A stretch of DNA of 64,000 nt from Toxoplasma gondii ME49. Taxonomy: Eukaryota; Apicomplexa; Conoidasida; Eucoccidiorida; Sarcocystidae. The position numbers were made by a program, and so were the translations under genes. Under the pieces are notes generated by a model. The model saw only the letters and a program-made list of their open reading frames with translations, had not been told where the DNA came from and searched no databases. Location: positions 5,048,289 to 5,112,288 of the forward strand of contig NC_031479.1 in assembly GCF_000006565.2 (NCBI RefSeq), written 5' to 3'. Each line of letters opens with the position of its first letter. Positions within the stretch are counted from its first letter, which is position 1. Of this stretch, positions 46,325 through 58,295 are shown in pieces.

Positions 46325-49300
46325 ATGGCGCCACTTCCTTTCTCGCGCCTTCTGGCTTCTCGCGGCAGTCGAGGCTCCCGGAGAGAGTCCACAGAAACTC
46401 CTGCTTCAGAAACGCATTCCTTCGCCGAATCCCCCACAGGAGGGTGTGGACCTCGCAGGACCAGCCTCAGCAGCGAAGTAAGCGTTGACTTGCGTGATTT
46501 TGAGTCAGCGCTGTCCGCTGTTGAAGAGCCGCCCTTCGAATCCCCCCCTGACTCGAAACTGTCCAGTCAATCTGTGTCAACTGACGCGAAAAAACATTCG
46601 AGTTCTCGGTGCATTGTGAGCCACGCGCCATCTTCTTCAGAAGCACACAACCAGTTTTTGAGGAAGCGCAACGTTGAATCGTCGGACTGCGTCGCATGCC
46701 CGGCTCCGTCGAGCTCTACTGCGAAAAGAGCAGACGGCATCACTGGCGACGATCCCGGTCTCGCGTGCAGCGCTTCGCGCGGCTCTGCCAGGCTGCGTAA
46801 AAGTCGCTCGGTGGAAATTGAACATTCAATTGCAATCACTTGCGTCCAACGAGCCGCGTCGCTGTCGTTCACGACCGCCGCCTCGGGTGCCGCGCGCGCC
46901 CCCTGCACGACTGCCCCCCTGAAGTCTCGCGTGGTGACCCACGCCACTTCACCGTTGGCTTCGTCACGCATCGGAAAAGGCGCTGAAATTCGGTTCGACG
47001 AGGAGCGGGCGGAGAACAATGTGTTGGAAACCTACCGTCGTGCTAGTCTCGCTGTATGTCCACCGGGCAGCTGCGGTCCGACCGCTGAGCTCCCAGAAGA
47101 TCCTGGTGTCACAAAAAGGAATTCAAAAGACGCAGTTTCCGGAGGTTCAAGAAACTTCATGTGCATGGTGATTTCCCCGCCTACATCTCCGCGGATACCC
47201 GAAGTAAAACCTCCTGCGGGCGGTCAAACCGGGAATCCGGCGCTGCATGCCGGTCTGTCGGTTATTGCTTGTGCCGTCGCGGATTCCTCGCGGCACAACG
47301 ACGGGCAAACTCAGTCAGACGTGGCCAAGCCAGCCGAGGCAGGTGCCGCTGCGCTCCAGACAACCACCGCTGTAGGACTTGCTTTGTCAGGAAGCTCGCT
47401 CATCAGTGACGGACCGATAAAGACAGCGAACAGCGACGATTGCACCCGTTGCGCAACTGTACAAGAATCGGTGTCATCAGCGAACGCGACGAGCCTCGCG
47501 GAACGCGGTGGCGTAGTCCCCTGTTTGCCGATAAGCACGAGCTGCGTCTCGGCTTCAAGTCTAGAAAGCAGCCGTGCGTTCTCTCCCTCGATTCCGCTGT
47601 CGGCGCGTCGCGCGCCTCCCATCCTGGCCATCGCCTCCCCTCGTCAACGACCTTCCTCGTGCTTTCCCTTTCGCGCCGCGGGCGGCGGGAACAAGGACGC
47701 CCCTTCGAGCTGCACCCCGGCCCCAGTTGTCGTGACACTGGACGAGACGTACCTGCGACAGGAAGAGGCGACGCGCTCTTTCCAGACGGAAAGCGAAGGT
47801 AGGGGCGACCTGGCGCATGTTTCGAGTGAAGACGAGGGCAATGACGCGGCACACAGCGTCTCCTCCATTGTCATTTTCGAGTGTGACGACAGCGTAGGCA
47901 GTCCTTCCTCTCAGCGGTCTCCCGCGTCGCCTTGTTTTGCCGGAGCCGTTTCACCCCAGCACTCTCTCGCGTTCTGCGCTGGACACCCGGAAGAAAGCAA
48001 GACTCCGAGCGCCGAGAGCGCACCGCCTGAGGACGAGGAAGGCACTGGCGTGGAGGCGGAACTCGACGCTGGGCACGAGGACGCTGAAGTCGAGCAGCCG
48101 ACGGTCGTCGCACACATCGAGGTCAAGGAGTCTGGAGGAGTCTTCAATGACGAGGTCTGTTCACAAGCTTCAGACACGCTCGAAGCGTCCACTTCGGGGG
48201 GGTCGCGATCAGAGGCCAGCCACGGATGCGAGACGGACGGGACCGGTTGTGACGCGCCTCCTTCGGTGGGTGTGACAGCTCCTGGAAACGCTCCGGATTT
48301 CGCAGGCGAAGAGTCCATCGCCAGCTCTCAAGAATGTGATACACCTGGTGATGGCATGCACGACGGCTCTGCGGCCCTGTCTGCCGCCTCGCGCTGTCCC
48401 GAGTGCTCGCTGCATTTGCGGCCCCAGGAACTCGAGGACCATCTCTTCGCGCATGCACTCGATGCTCTCCAGGCACGTGCTGCACGGCGAGAGCGCGGAA
48501 CGAAGAGCCTGAATCTCGTGGAAACCTGCGATTCGTCTCAGAGGGGCACCCTACTGTTGCGTACTTCAGTGCCTCAAACGGAAACCAGCAGAAACGCCCG
48601 TGCAGCCTCCCGGAACCTACTGCCGTGCCTGCGCTCAACTCGTCAGGCAGTGGGAAGCAACGCGCGCCAGCCCTCTTCGCCACAGGCCAATTCTTCTCGG
48701 CCGGCCACGGCGGCCGAGGGAGAAGCCGCCCGCTCACCAAATCCTGACGCTGAGGCGCCAGATACCTCTTCCGAGGCAGCAGAGTCGCAGAGGTCGGTTT
48801 CTCAAGAGACCGTCGTGCAACCTGCGAGTGCTGGGACAGCGCGGCCGATGCGGAAGAGGAAGAAAGTGGGGATTTCTGTGACAGAGGATGGAGCAGAAAC
48901 GCGAGACGAGAGCAGGGCCACGAGTGGGGACGGGTCAGGGGCGTCCAGCGCGGGCACTCTAAGCCGGACTCTCCGCACGCCGCGGTACCGCCTCCTGGAC
49001 CGCTCGCAGTCCAGGCAAAGCAGTGCAGCATCGAGTAGTTCTGTGGCCGCAGCATCACGAACCACGACGGCTCGCGGAACCACAGGTATGGCACCAACTC
49101 AAGGCACCGGCGTCAAACAGACGCGCGCGACTACCGCGGGTGCCGCCACGCTCCGTCGGACTGCAAGCCAAACAGTGCGCCCTACTTCGGGGACGCAGCG
49201 CGGAACTTCGGATACCTCCGCCTCCGGATCAACCTCTGGACGAGCCACTCACCGGTACATGGAGGCGACGGCCGCGTCTTTGTCTCGGAGAGCAGCAATG

Positions 49301-52263
49301 CGAACCGCGTCTCGATTCGTCCCTCCAGACGACGGAGAGACCGCGCAGAGCTCCTCGCTCGCGAACGTCTCGCTCTCAGAACAGCCCTCGGTTTCAGCGC
49401 AAGCCCCGAGTGTGGAGCTTGAGACGCTGAGCGCCACTCGCAGAGTTCTTTCTGAGCGGGGCGTGGACCAAGCTGTCGAGACACCGTCGGGAGTCAGGCC
49501 GACGTCTGGGTCAGGAACCGTTTCGGAGTCGCGCAGCTCCACCATGAGCCGGTCGCGGACAACGGGCTTGTTCGGCTCCACTTCGGGAAGAGCTATTTCT
49601 GAGAATCGGCGCATGAGCGGAGCTTTGACGGCGCGGCCAGCACTGTCAGGCGTTGATGCCACAGAACGGGGGCCGCAAACGACGATCCACCGATCTACGC
49701 TGTCTTACGGCACCGACGAGGACTTGCCGCGCTCAGATTCGAGCCGCGTCCCCAGTCGCAGCTCGCATGCAACCGGGGTCTCGGGACTCACGTCGCGGGC
49801 GACGATGGGGTCGTACTCGTTTGCCCGCGTCTCGAGGGGGTCTCTCGAGCAGCGCCGCGCCGCCTGTGCAGCCGCGGCTGCGAGACGTGCGGTTGCTGGG
49901 GCCTTGGAGACGGAGAACGTTCCTAGTTCAGACGGCCGGTTTGGGGCGACGTTTTCAGAAGGACCAGCGTCGGCTCGCGGAGATCGAGAACAAGAGGCCC
50001 GACCGACTCCAGTGAGGTCGTCGCTCCGAAGCAGCTCTTTCCAGTCGCTGCCGGTCTCCTCCGTAGTATCGCGAAGGTCGACCGGAGTCATCGGGACGCA
50101 AGGCAGGGGAGTGACCATTGCGACGGACAGCGGCGCGCGGCGTGTCATGACACTCGGCGACTGCCAGAACAATAGCGGCTCCACGATAGCGACGGCTGGT
50201 CGCTCGTGCGGAGGCCGGCCACTGCCTCCGGTGCCCCTTCTACCTCTGTCAAGTCTCTCGCAGCGGTTGGGAGCGAGCAGCACTGCGCGAATTCACTCTC
50301 GGACATCGGCGGAGGAAGAGAGAGCGCGTCGCGAGCGGCTGGCTTGCACGCACCGCGACCGATCCTCTGTGGGCTTGGCGGGTGTCTCTACAGCGCCGCC
50401 AAGCTCGGACGCCAGCGACACGGACGACCGCTGGTCTCGCGCCGCGTCAGCTCGGGACTCTCGGGTGTCGCGGACAACGTCGGTGCAAGAAATCCGCCCT
50501 CAAGTCTTGCATTCGGCGCGGTCGAGTGCTGGGAGCACATGCTATGGAGTGCCCGCACGAAGCAACACTGCGAGTTTCATCAGACACGGGGAGACTCTCT
50601 CGGGAGAGAGTCGACGAGCTTTGGGCGCAAGGCGCGAGAGCCTGGCAAGCCGATACTCGGTGGCTTCTGGCCGAGTGTTCTCGTCCGCGGAGATCTCGTC
50701 CTCTGGCTGGGTGCCTACGTGGGGCCAGACACTCATTGACATGGGCCTCGTTCCGCCGCCAGGCACAAATCGCAGCGTCTCTGTTCAGAGAGCGACTGGA
50801 AGGCACAGAGACGCTAGCAGGGAGGGTGTATCGGAGGAGTCGAGTTTTGGAGCTACGGGGAGCGTTGGGACCGCGCATGCGATGATATCGCATGCGTTCC
50901 CGAGAAGCAACAGTGTGAGCCTTCAGAGAAGCGGGTCGACTTCCTGGGCTGCTTCGGTCCAGGGATCCTCTGCGTCCGCTGCGGGCCGATCCTCCGAAGA
51001 TCTCAACGACTTCCGCTACCGGCTCCACACAGGGTTTCATTCTTTCGGGTCCCACGGCTCGGGTCGCGTCTCTCAGGAACACTCGCGCGGAGACTCGCCG
51101 ATTGCACTGCCTTCCCTCGTTTCCCGCTCGACCACTGGAGAGGTGTATAGACAGAGGGTCAGCATGTCGCGGTCGCAAATCGGCGCTTGGCCATACTTCG
51201 CCTCCGCAGAAGACAGCGACAACCACGCCACAGGAAGGTCTCGACAGAGTGCGCATGCAGGAGGCCGGGACCGCTCATCGAGCGGTGCAAGACACCACGC
51301 GGAGGATCGCTGGCATGCGGCGAGGTCGGCTTCCACAGCTGCACCTGCAGACAGTCGCTACACTCGGTCGGAGTGGACTCGGCTCGGGTACGCAGGAGGA
51401 TACTACCGGGACGAAGGTGGATCCTGGTCACAGCAGACGGCGGGAGTTTCCACACACAGGTAGGAGAGCGAGAAGGAAGTGAGACGCGGACACGAGTTGT
51501 ACCGGAGAGAGGCCAGCCAGTGCGTGGGCGGAGGGGAGAGGGGGTCTTGGAACTCACGGTGCTGTTCAGATGAAAAGCGAATCTGTAGTGGCGGGCGCTG
51601 GGAAGCGGTTTTGCGTTTCAGGCAGGCTTTGCAAGTCGGCTTTTGTTTGCTATGGAAAAGTTAGAAACGATGGACTATTATTGTGGAGTGGTCTGGTGTG
51701 ACTGTGCAGACACCACAGCAACCGCCAACAAGAAGATCTGGACATTCAAGCTGTGGAAGCCTCTTACCAGAGAATGGAGCAAGAGGAAGACGAACGACGC
51801 TCTCGGGTGTTGCAGATCCTCATCGACCTCCTGCCGACCAGCGCGTGAGTCGTAGGCTTTCAGGAAACTTAGAAGGGTTAGTGTCCGTTGTTTTGCGTCG
51901 CCGCATTTGCCGAAATGAAAATGTGATACTGCTGATTCAGGCTCACAGATTCATTTTGACAGAGTTCTCCCGAGGAAGGAATGGTGCAGTTCGGTTCGGA
52001 ATCCCGTTGAATTGACCTTGGCAAAATGTGCTGCTCGATGCGCTCCCCGTTGTCTTTGCTTCAGGTTCGACCAGTCGAGAAGCGCGAATCTCTCGGATGA
52101 GGCGAAACGGTGCAGCATTTGCTTTGAAGATTATGAGCACGCGGACGAGCTACGCCGCCTGCCATGTACTCACGTCTTCCATAAGAACTGCATAGATGTG
52201 TGGCTGCGGCGCAGCTTTGTGTGTCCCATCTGTAAACATGACCTGCGCTCTTCTTTCGAGTAA
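46325..52263 (+). CDS. RING-H2 E3 ubiquitin ligase with extra C2H2/UBZ-like finger (1822 aa, 3 exons)
   Basis: Exons 46325-51459, 51710-51844 and 52065-52263 join in phase. The C-terminus carries a complete RING-H2 finger: C1773-x2-C1776-x14-C1791-x-H1793-x2-H1796-x2-C1799-x10-C1810-x2-C1813 (CSICFEDY, LPCTHVFHKNCIDVWL, CPIC), with the Ile, Trp and Pro positions that contact E2 enzymes. This predicts ubiquitin-ligase activity. A charged helix (DLDIQAVEASYQRMEQEEDE) precedes it. Around residue 691 there is C-x2-C-x11-H-x3-H (CPECSLHLRPQELEDHLFAH), a C2H2 finger that resembles ubiquitin-binding UBZ types. The other 1700 residues are Ser/Arg/Thr/Ala-rich and probably disordered. No signal peptide or membrane span is seen, so a cytosolic or nuclear role is inferred. 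Exon 2 could also begin at 51719; phase is kept either way. Confidence 0.92.
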
Positions 52264-54015
52264 CGCTTCTCGTACAGTCCACGTCTCCAGGGATTGACAT
52301 TTTAAACTCTAGTCCATGTAGTAGAAAGGCACAAGACACGGACACGTTGTTCCCGCGGCATGTTCTCGTAGCGCCGACGCCGGGTTCCGTCTAGGGACAC
52401 TGCATTCGTGGCGCTTCGCGTTTAAGCGCTGTTCAAGTAAAACATCACAGGTCTGCACATCAGCACTCGCTTATGGCGCGAAACGTGTTGAGATGTTTCC
52501 AAACGTTAGTGTTCGCTGAGAGGAATTCACATCCAGTTGTGGGCCTGAAGTGCAAGTACACCGGCATCGCGGCCGACTTGGCTTTTTTTTTAAAGGACTC
52601 CTGTCCTACGTCGTGTTTGGTGACGCCGCCGTCTGCCTTGATGCTCCAAGCGGTCTCCTTCGTTGCACAGACTCGGAGACTGCTAAGCACTCCTCGCTCC
52701 GCGTTTTTTAAAGAGGGAGAACGTTCCCGTTTTTTGAGGAGGCGGATATGTCCACGGCGTGTGTCATTCTTTTATTTTAGCGAATCCCTTTCGGTTATCT
52801 TTATAGTACAGGTGATATCAATGTAGGAATTTGCGCTTTAACGGAATAATCCCTGAAGTACGATCCCTGTGGAATACACAGTTTGTAAGTCGTCCCCCGT
52901 CTCAAAGACACTTGAAACATCCGTACTAAAAACATTTGATGTGTTTTTTGGCTCTTCACCTCCAATGCTTCCGCAGAGGTGCCTGCCTCGCTTGTCACAG
53001 ACACAGTTGCTCAGGGAGTCCCGCAGAAATGGCCTGTCAAGAGAACGACTGCCGCTTACGTTAATGACTTCACGTTTCGAATTTTTGCCACACTTCCATT
53101 CCTTTTTTGACACTATCAATTGTCTCTAGAAAGACCAGACAAGTAAAGTAATTCCACAACTGCGCGTCCAAATTGCTAGAACACTCCACACAGTTACGCC
53201 CAGCCATGGCTGCACCAATTCCCACTCACGCCATGGAGTCATTGCCCACTACGCGGTCAGTGAGCGCATCAATTTGAGGTGCCTTCTCAGTTCTTACAGA
53301 CCAAACGTAAGAAAGGGACAACCTGTATTTTCGCTAGCAGGGGTCTCTGGTTTGGTTAAACATTCACCAAAGACACAGCATGCTACAGATACTGCTCTTA
53401 GCGTGTTACTGTGTAGCCCAGCTGAAGTGTACTTGGGCTTCCACTTCAGGTGAGGGACCTAGCCATGGGATGTGACCGACAACGGTTGATTTGGCAGACA
53501 CAACGGCACAACGGGGACCAGTTTGAGATGAAAAAACCAGCATTCACAACTAACGCGGCGGAGAGTCCTGAGTCCATTAACACTTTTAACGACATGTGTC
53601 CACCGTCCACGGGTGCCGCTTTGCATACGTACGGCACGCCCACCAGAAGGGTCCAGACAACTTAATTCCTGTGACGTCAGATGCATCACACAGGAGAAAC
53701 CACCCGCGCAACAGAGCATCACCGGATACATTAGCATGCTGACGAGACTATCTAGTTTCTTCACGCCCCAACGTCTCGATTCTGGTCAATGCTTGGTTCT
53801 TAAAGTGCCACTGGAAGACCCGCCGCGTGTCGCCGCAGTTTCAGAGTCAACACAGCAATTTGCCTTTTGCATTAGGGAAACGAAACACCAGCGTTAGAAA
53901 TGACACTACCGCCACACAATCTGTGACGTAGCTATGCTTTACTACAATCCGCATCCTCCTCTACAACCGGTCGTTCTCAGTCTCGTTGTACTTGGTCGCC
54001 TACGTGTTGAACACC
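52264..54015. other. Convergent intergenic region
   Basis: 3' flanks of the RING-H2 and TYW1 genes. Only short frames (up to 117 codons) without motifs. No RNA gene recognised. Confidence 0.65.
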
Positions 54016-57000
54016 TTAGTTGCACTTCGGCTGCGTCTGAGCATGAGTGCCTGTGTCCGGAAACACGGCGTCTTGCTTTTGAACTTCTGGGAGACTATGT
54101 GGTCGGCCGGCGATTTGTTTGACATATTTGTGTACATCAAACCGAGGATCGAAACCGCGAAGAGGAGCGTCAGGAAGAGCCCACGATGGCGTTTCGCTGC
54201 GGTAGTTTCGTGCGTGTCGGTCTTCCTTGTTCAGTTCGAAAAATTTCTTGAAATCGATATGCGTGTGCCATCGCATACTATCTCTGCTGTCTGGTGGACC
54301 ATCCGGCTCTGCTGTAGGGCTTCCGCCATCTCTTTCCTCACACGCCCCATTTTCGAATTCCATTCCGGCAGGGTTACCCTTTGAACCGCCGCTTCGGTCG
54401 TGGTCCTCAGAAGTTACGTGTGAGCGTGACTTGTGATTTGTTTCCGAGCCTGTCGGTATCTCCGGAGGCAAGAGGAAGAGGCGCGCGTCTGCCAGAAGGA
54501 CAGCATTCGTGTGCTCGTGGATGCTAGCGAGTCTATACATCGGCATCGCATAATCACTGCTCCCGAGCCGTTCCAAGCTGGCTGCACTAGTCGTATCGTG
54601 CGCGTTCAAAACCCTCAGCAGCTTTCGGGAGAACTCTAATGTTTCCTGCATGTGGGGCGTGTTGCCAAGTGAGAGCTTAAAGTTCGGGCTGTGTCCAGCG
54701 AAAGTCACTCCTTTGATTTCTATGAAGTTAGGCCGCCCCAACTCAACCAGGCGCGCATAGCCCTGCACGAAAATAGAAACGACACACAGAACGACCGCAT
54801 ATATCAATCGTTGGTGCAACATCCTCTGGACGCGTCACAGACCGCAACACCGGTGGTATCCTGATCTTTAAGGCCGGGCACCAGCACAACATGTAGAAAA
54901 AAGTCATTACCTCAAGATCGGCGTCATTCACACTTTTGATCAGCGTCATGCGAAGAACTGTCCGTTCTCGTTTTTCTCGAAGAATCTCCAGAGATGCCAG
55001 CAGACGTTCCCAGTAGTCCGTAAACAGAGGCCGGTCAATTGCTTTTAAATCCTTCTGTACGGAACCAGCGAACAAAGGGGCGGAACAGTTCAGTGGGAAG
55101 TCGCCTCCAATGTGGTCAGCTTACAGCTTGGACTGTGAGCGCAGCGATACTTCGACATAGGTCCACAGCACGTTTCTGCGTCCTTGACATCCGGTTCTTC
55201 CTCAGGAACTAGCAGGTGACCAGCCCTCGGCTTCGGGCCGCAGTACACCACCTGCGAGTCGTTCTTGCGTGACAGTGACCTAGGTTGCAGTGTTATTTGA
55301 GTTATACCGAGTCTTTATAGAACGTAACACTACCACCGGTGAGTCCAAAAGATTTTCGGAAATTCAGATGCACGTAGCTGTTCACCCGTCTCCAACGCGG
55401 GCTGGTCGTCAGTGGCACACACTCACAACACCCGCGCACATAATAGTGTAGACCTCAATTGAGGCAGATTGCCTCTCTTTTGCGTCGAGAGTGGAAGATC
55501 ACCTTGTTCGGTGCGTCTACGCTGACGTAGAGTTGCGTCACCGTGGTGAGGTCGGCAAGGCGGTCCGGGTGTTGGCCGTTCATAACGAGGAAGGAGCTGA
55601 TCCCCTTTGCATGCAGCAAGTCTGCGAGAAAGTTGACACGACGCGACAAGCCCGTGTGATTCAGTGATCTCCCACCACGTATGAGACCAAACGATAAATC
55701 GGATTGAACCGAACGATCCCTCACAACGGTTTGTGTTTCAGTATCTGCTGTCTTAGTGCCTCGCAACGGCATCGGAAAATGTACAGAACAGTCCCTGTAG
55801 AGCATTTCGTCAGAGACAACTCACCTATGAACTCGTTAATACGCGGGTACATAAGTGCCTCGCCTATGAGAGAGAGCGCACAATGTCGAGGTTCCTTGGC
55901 TTCTGCAAATGCTTCAGGAGTGACCCAGTGAACGCCTCGCAAGGGTTTGATCAGAGACCAATGTGCTTCAAGCGCATGCTTCAGAACGAACTCCGGGGGG
56001 TCGACTTGCCAGCTGAAGATAAGATAGCACCATTGAAAGGACCCAAGCACATAAAACTGAGAAACGCTCTAGGCTCTGACCGGAGCTGGCCAGAAACCGT
56101 TTGCTCTCGGTTCAACTCTTTCTGAAGCCACATTCCAGGGAGAATGCGTCGCAAGCAGGCGCTGCCTTCTCTAGCGCCTTGCAGAAACTCCCATGACGAC
56201 GAGCCATTGCAGGAAGCCGCTACGTCTGATGAATGAACCGTCACGCTTGTCGAACGCGTGGTTCTCTTCAGGCGCTAAAAGGAGACCTGAGCACACACAC
56301 TGGCGTCAGAAAGAAACGCGGCGCACACACAGAGAACCAGGGCCTCCTCACCTGAATGTTTTACTAGCAGGATGGGTGTGGTGCCTCCAACAGAAAATGC
56401 ACCTGTTGCTGCACGCAATGCTTGTGGTCGCCTCCATGCAGCGGTGACTCTCAATGCCGTAGAAGGTATGCTTGTAGCACCCGCCTAGGCCTTGCAACTG
56501 CTTTTTCGTCCACCTGGGCAATGGAGGAATACAATTGGCATGAACTGTTCCGGTGACGCAGCTCGCAAACTCCAATAAACCTAAACTGCGGACGCGCTGG
56601 TGCCAGTTTCGACGTTGACGTTGCGCGGAAACAGAACAGTGCAAAAAAAAACAGTGCTGACGTGAAGGAGAATGACGTCTCTCAAAATAAAACAGCAGTG
56701 ACGCAGCTACCGAAGCGTTACAAAAAATGAGCGCATGCCTTCAAGCAGGGTCACATAGCTAAATAAGGTAGCGGTCTGGTACGCACTAAAACGGAGGAGC
56801 TGCGGGGAGCCAAGCAACTGCGGAACCATTGCGGCATAACACGAACGAAACAAGAAAGGTGTACCGGCAAAGCTTGACAGCTGAGTGGGTCCCAACGACT
56901 TTGTAGCCTTGTTTCTCCATCCGCGCGTGCATGCGAGGAGTCACAAGAGGTCTCTGTGTCTCTCCGTCTTTGTCAACCTGTACAGTCTCGCTCTCCGGCG

Positions 57001-58249
57001 CGGATGGCTCTAGGGGAAGACGCAGGTGACACGGCGAGAGGCATGAAGAACAGCCGGCGGAGACAGAAGGCGAAGAAGGAGACGGACTGGGAGACGAGGA
57101 AGAATACGACGACCAAGAGGAAGCAGAAGACTCTGGTAGCGGGTCCCGAGGCAGGGAGGCTGCTAGCGCGCATTCCGAGGTCCTTGTCGCGGTCGACGCA
57201 TGCGCACGAGACACAGCGAACGACAGACACGAGCCTCCTGCTGGTGAATGGCGAGAATACGGAGAGGGACATCGCCCACTGCTTTGAACAGAAGATGCAT
57301 ATGGACGCATCCTGGAATGGGTGAGGCAATGTAAGCCCTTTGTAGAAGAATTCAACGTGAGAGAATCTGCCGCTCTGCTCGAGTGTCCACCTTGGAGTGT
57401 ACGTGACCAGCCATGCAGCCAAGGAACGCTTGAGATCGGACCGGCAGTCATCGGTGCCGCAGACGGCTCCGACGAAAACGAATTCTCGGAGACTGGAGAA
57501 TCGCGGTGCTTCTGTGACACGTGCGTCCTCAACGCATGCATGCAAACACTGCTTCTGACGGCAGGCAATGCGCCGAGGGGAAACCCCACAACTTTCCCCA
57601 TGGCGAGATGCCGGGCGCAGCAGCAGCCGCCGAGGCGTGCTGGAGACGAAAGAGGAAGGAATGTCATCCGACGTTTCGGCATTTCGCTCCGCCAGAAAAC
57701 GAGATCCTCAGACCGCTCGGTGTTTGCGGCTTTCTTCCTGTCCGACGCCTGGAAAGACAAACTCGGCGCAGGTGTCTCAGATAAAATCCCCGTGGTACAG
57801 TGGCGACGGGAGTGTGACTGCAACCCTGCTTGCGCGTCGGAAAGAATTGTACCACGGGACCCATTAAGTGTGGCAAAAGTCTTTCGCATGTTCGGAATGT
57901 GACTTGCGAGCAGAAATGGTGTAGGGGCGAGAAACGATAGAGCCGTGGGGACAGAAAAGGTTGCGCAATTCGGAAATGCACGGAACCTCTCCCAATGCAG
58001 CCTTCTGACGAGGGTGGGTTTTAAGATGGGCAACAATCTCAGTGCCGGAGCAATGACCGGACTGCTCGTGGAGGGAAGACTGAGACACTCGAAGCCATTG
58101 CCAGCACCAAAGTCAACGGGGCCGACACGGGCCGTAACGGCGCCGAGTAAAAACGTTTCTGGCTGGCAAATGGAGTAGAGGAATAAAGAAAAAAAAAGGA
58201 CATGAAGGCTCTGCGTGGCCGCCGGCATGCCTTGACATCTGATACACAT
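54016..58249 (-). CDS. TYW1: tRNA 4-demethylwyosine synthase TYW1, radical SAM enzyme without flavodoxin domain (914 aa, 6 exons)
   Basis: TYW1 converts N1-methylguanosine at position 37 of tRNA-Phe plus pyruvate into 4-demethylwyosine. Exons in order are 58249-56865, 56513-56352, 56012-55825, 55621-55503, 55054-54911 and 54762-54016, all phase-consistent. Signatures: YKVVGTHSAVKLCRWT, RGRG-like GLGGCYKHTFYGIESHRCM, the iron-sulfur motif C495-x3-C499-x2-C502 (CSNRCIFCWRHHTHP), SWQVDPPEFVL, EPRHCALSLIGEALMYPRIN, FLVMNGQHPDRLADLTTVTQ, LYVSVDAP, KAIDRPLFTDYWERL, RERTVLRMTLIKS, ELGRPNFIEIKGVTFAG and SIHEHTNAVLLADARLF. A low-complexity insert precedes the final WHTHIDFKKFFEL. The N-terminal 440 residues are Ser/Pro/Arg-rich and lack the flavodoxin domain of yeast and animal TYW1. 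With the start at 58249 or 58228 a hydrophobic segment (LHVLFFSLFLYSICQ) follows, compatible with a signal peptide plus transit region (apicoplast import). The upstream gene ends only 46 bp away, so a later ATG cannot be excluded. Confidence 0.93.
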
Positions 58250-58295
58250 GCGCTGAATAGTGTCAAACAAGACCAATGCGGAAGACCCCACGGCG

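Noticed and set aside
57321..57902. 193-codon plus-strand frame
   Set aside because: It lies opposite the first exon of TYW1, which is continuous with confirmed TYW1 motifs; this frame is an antisense shadow.
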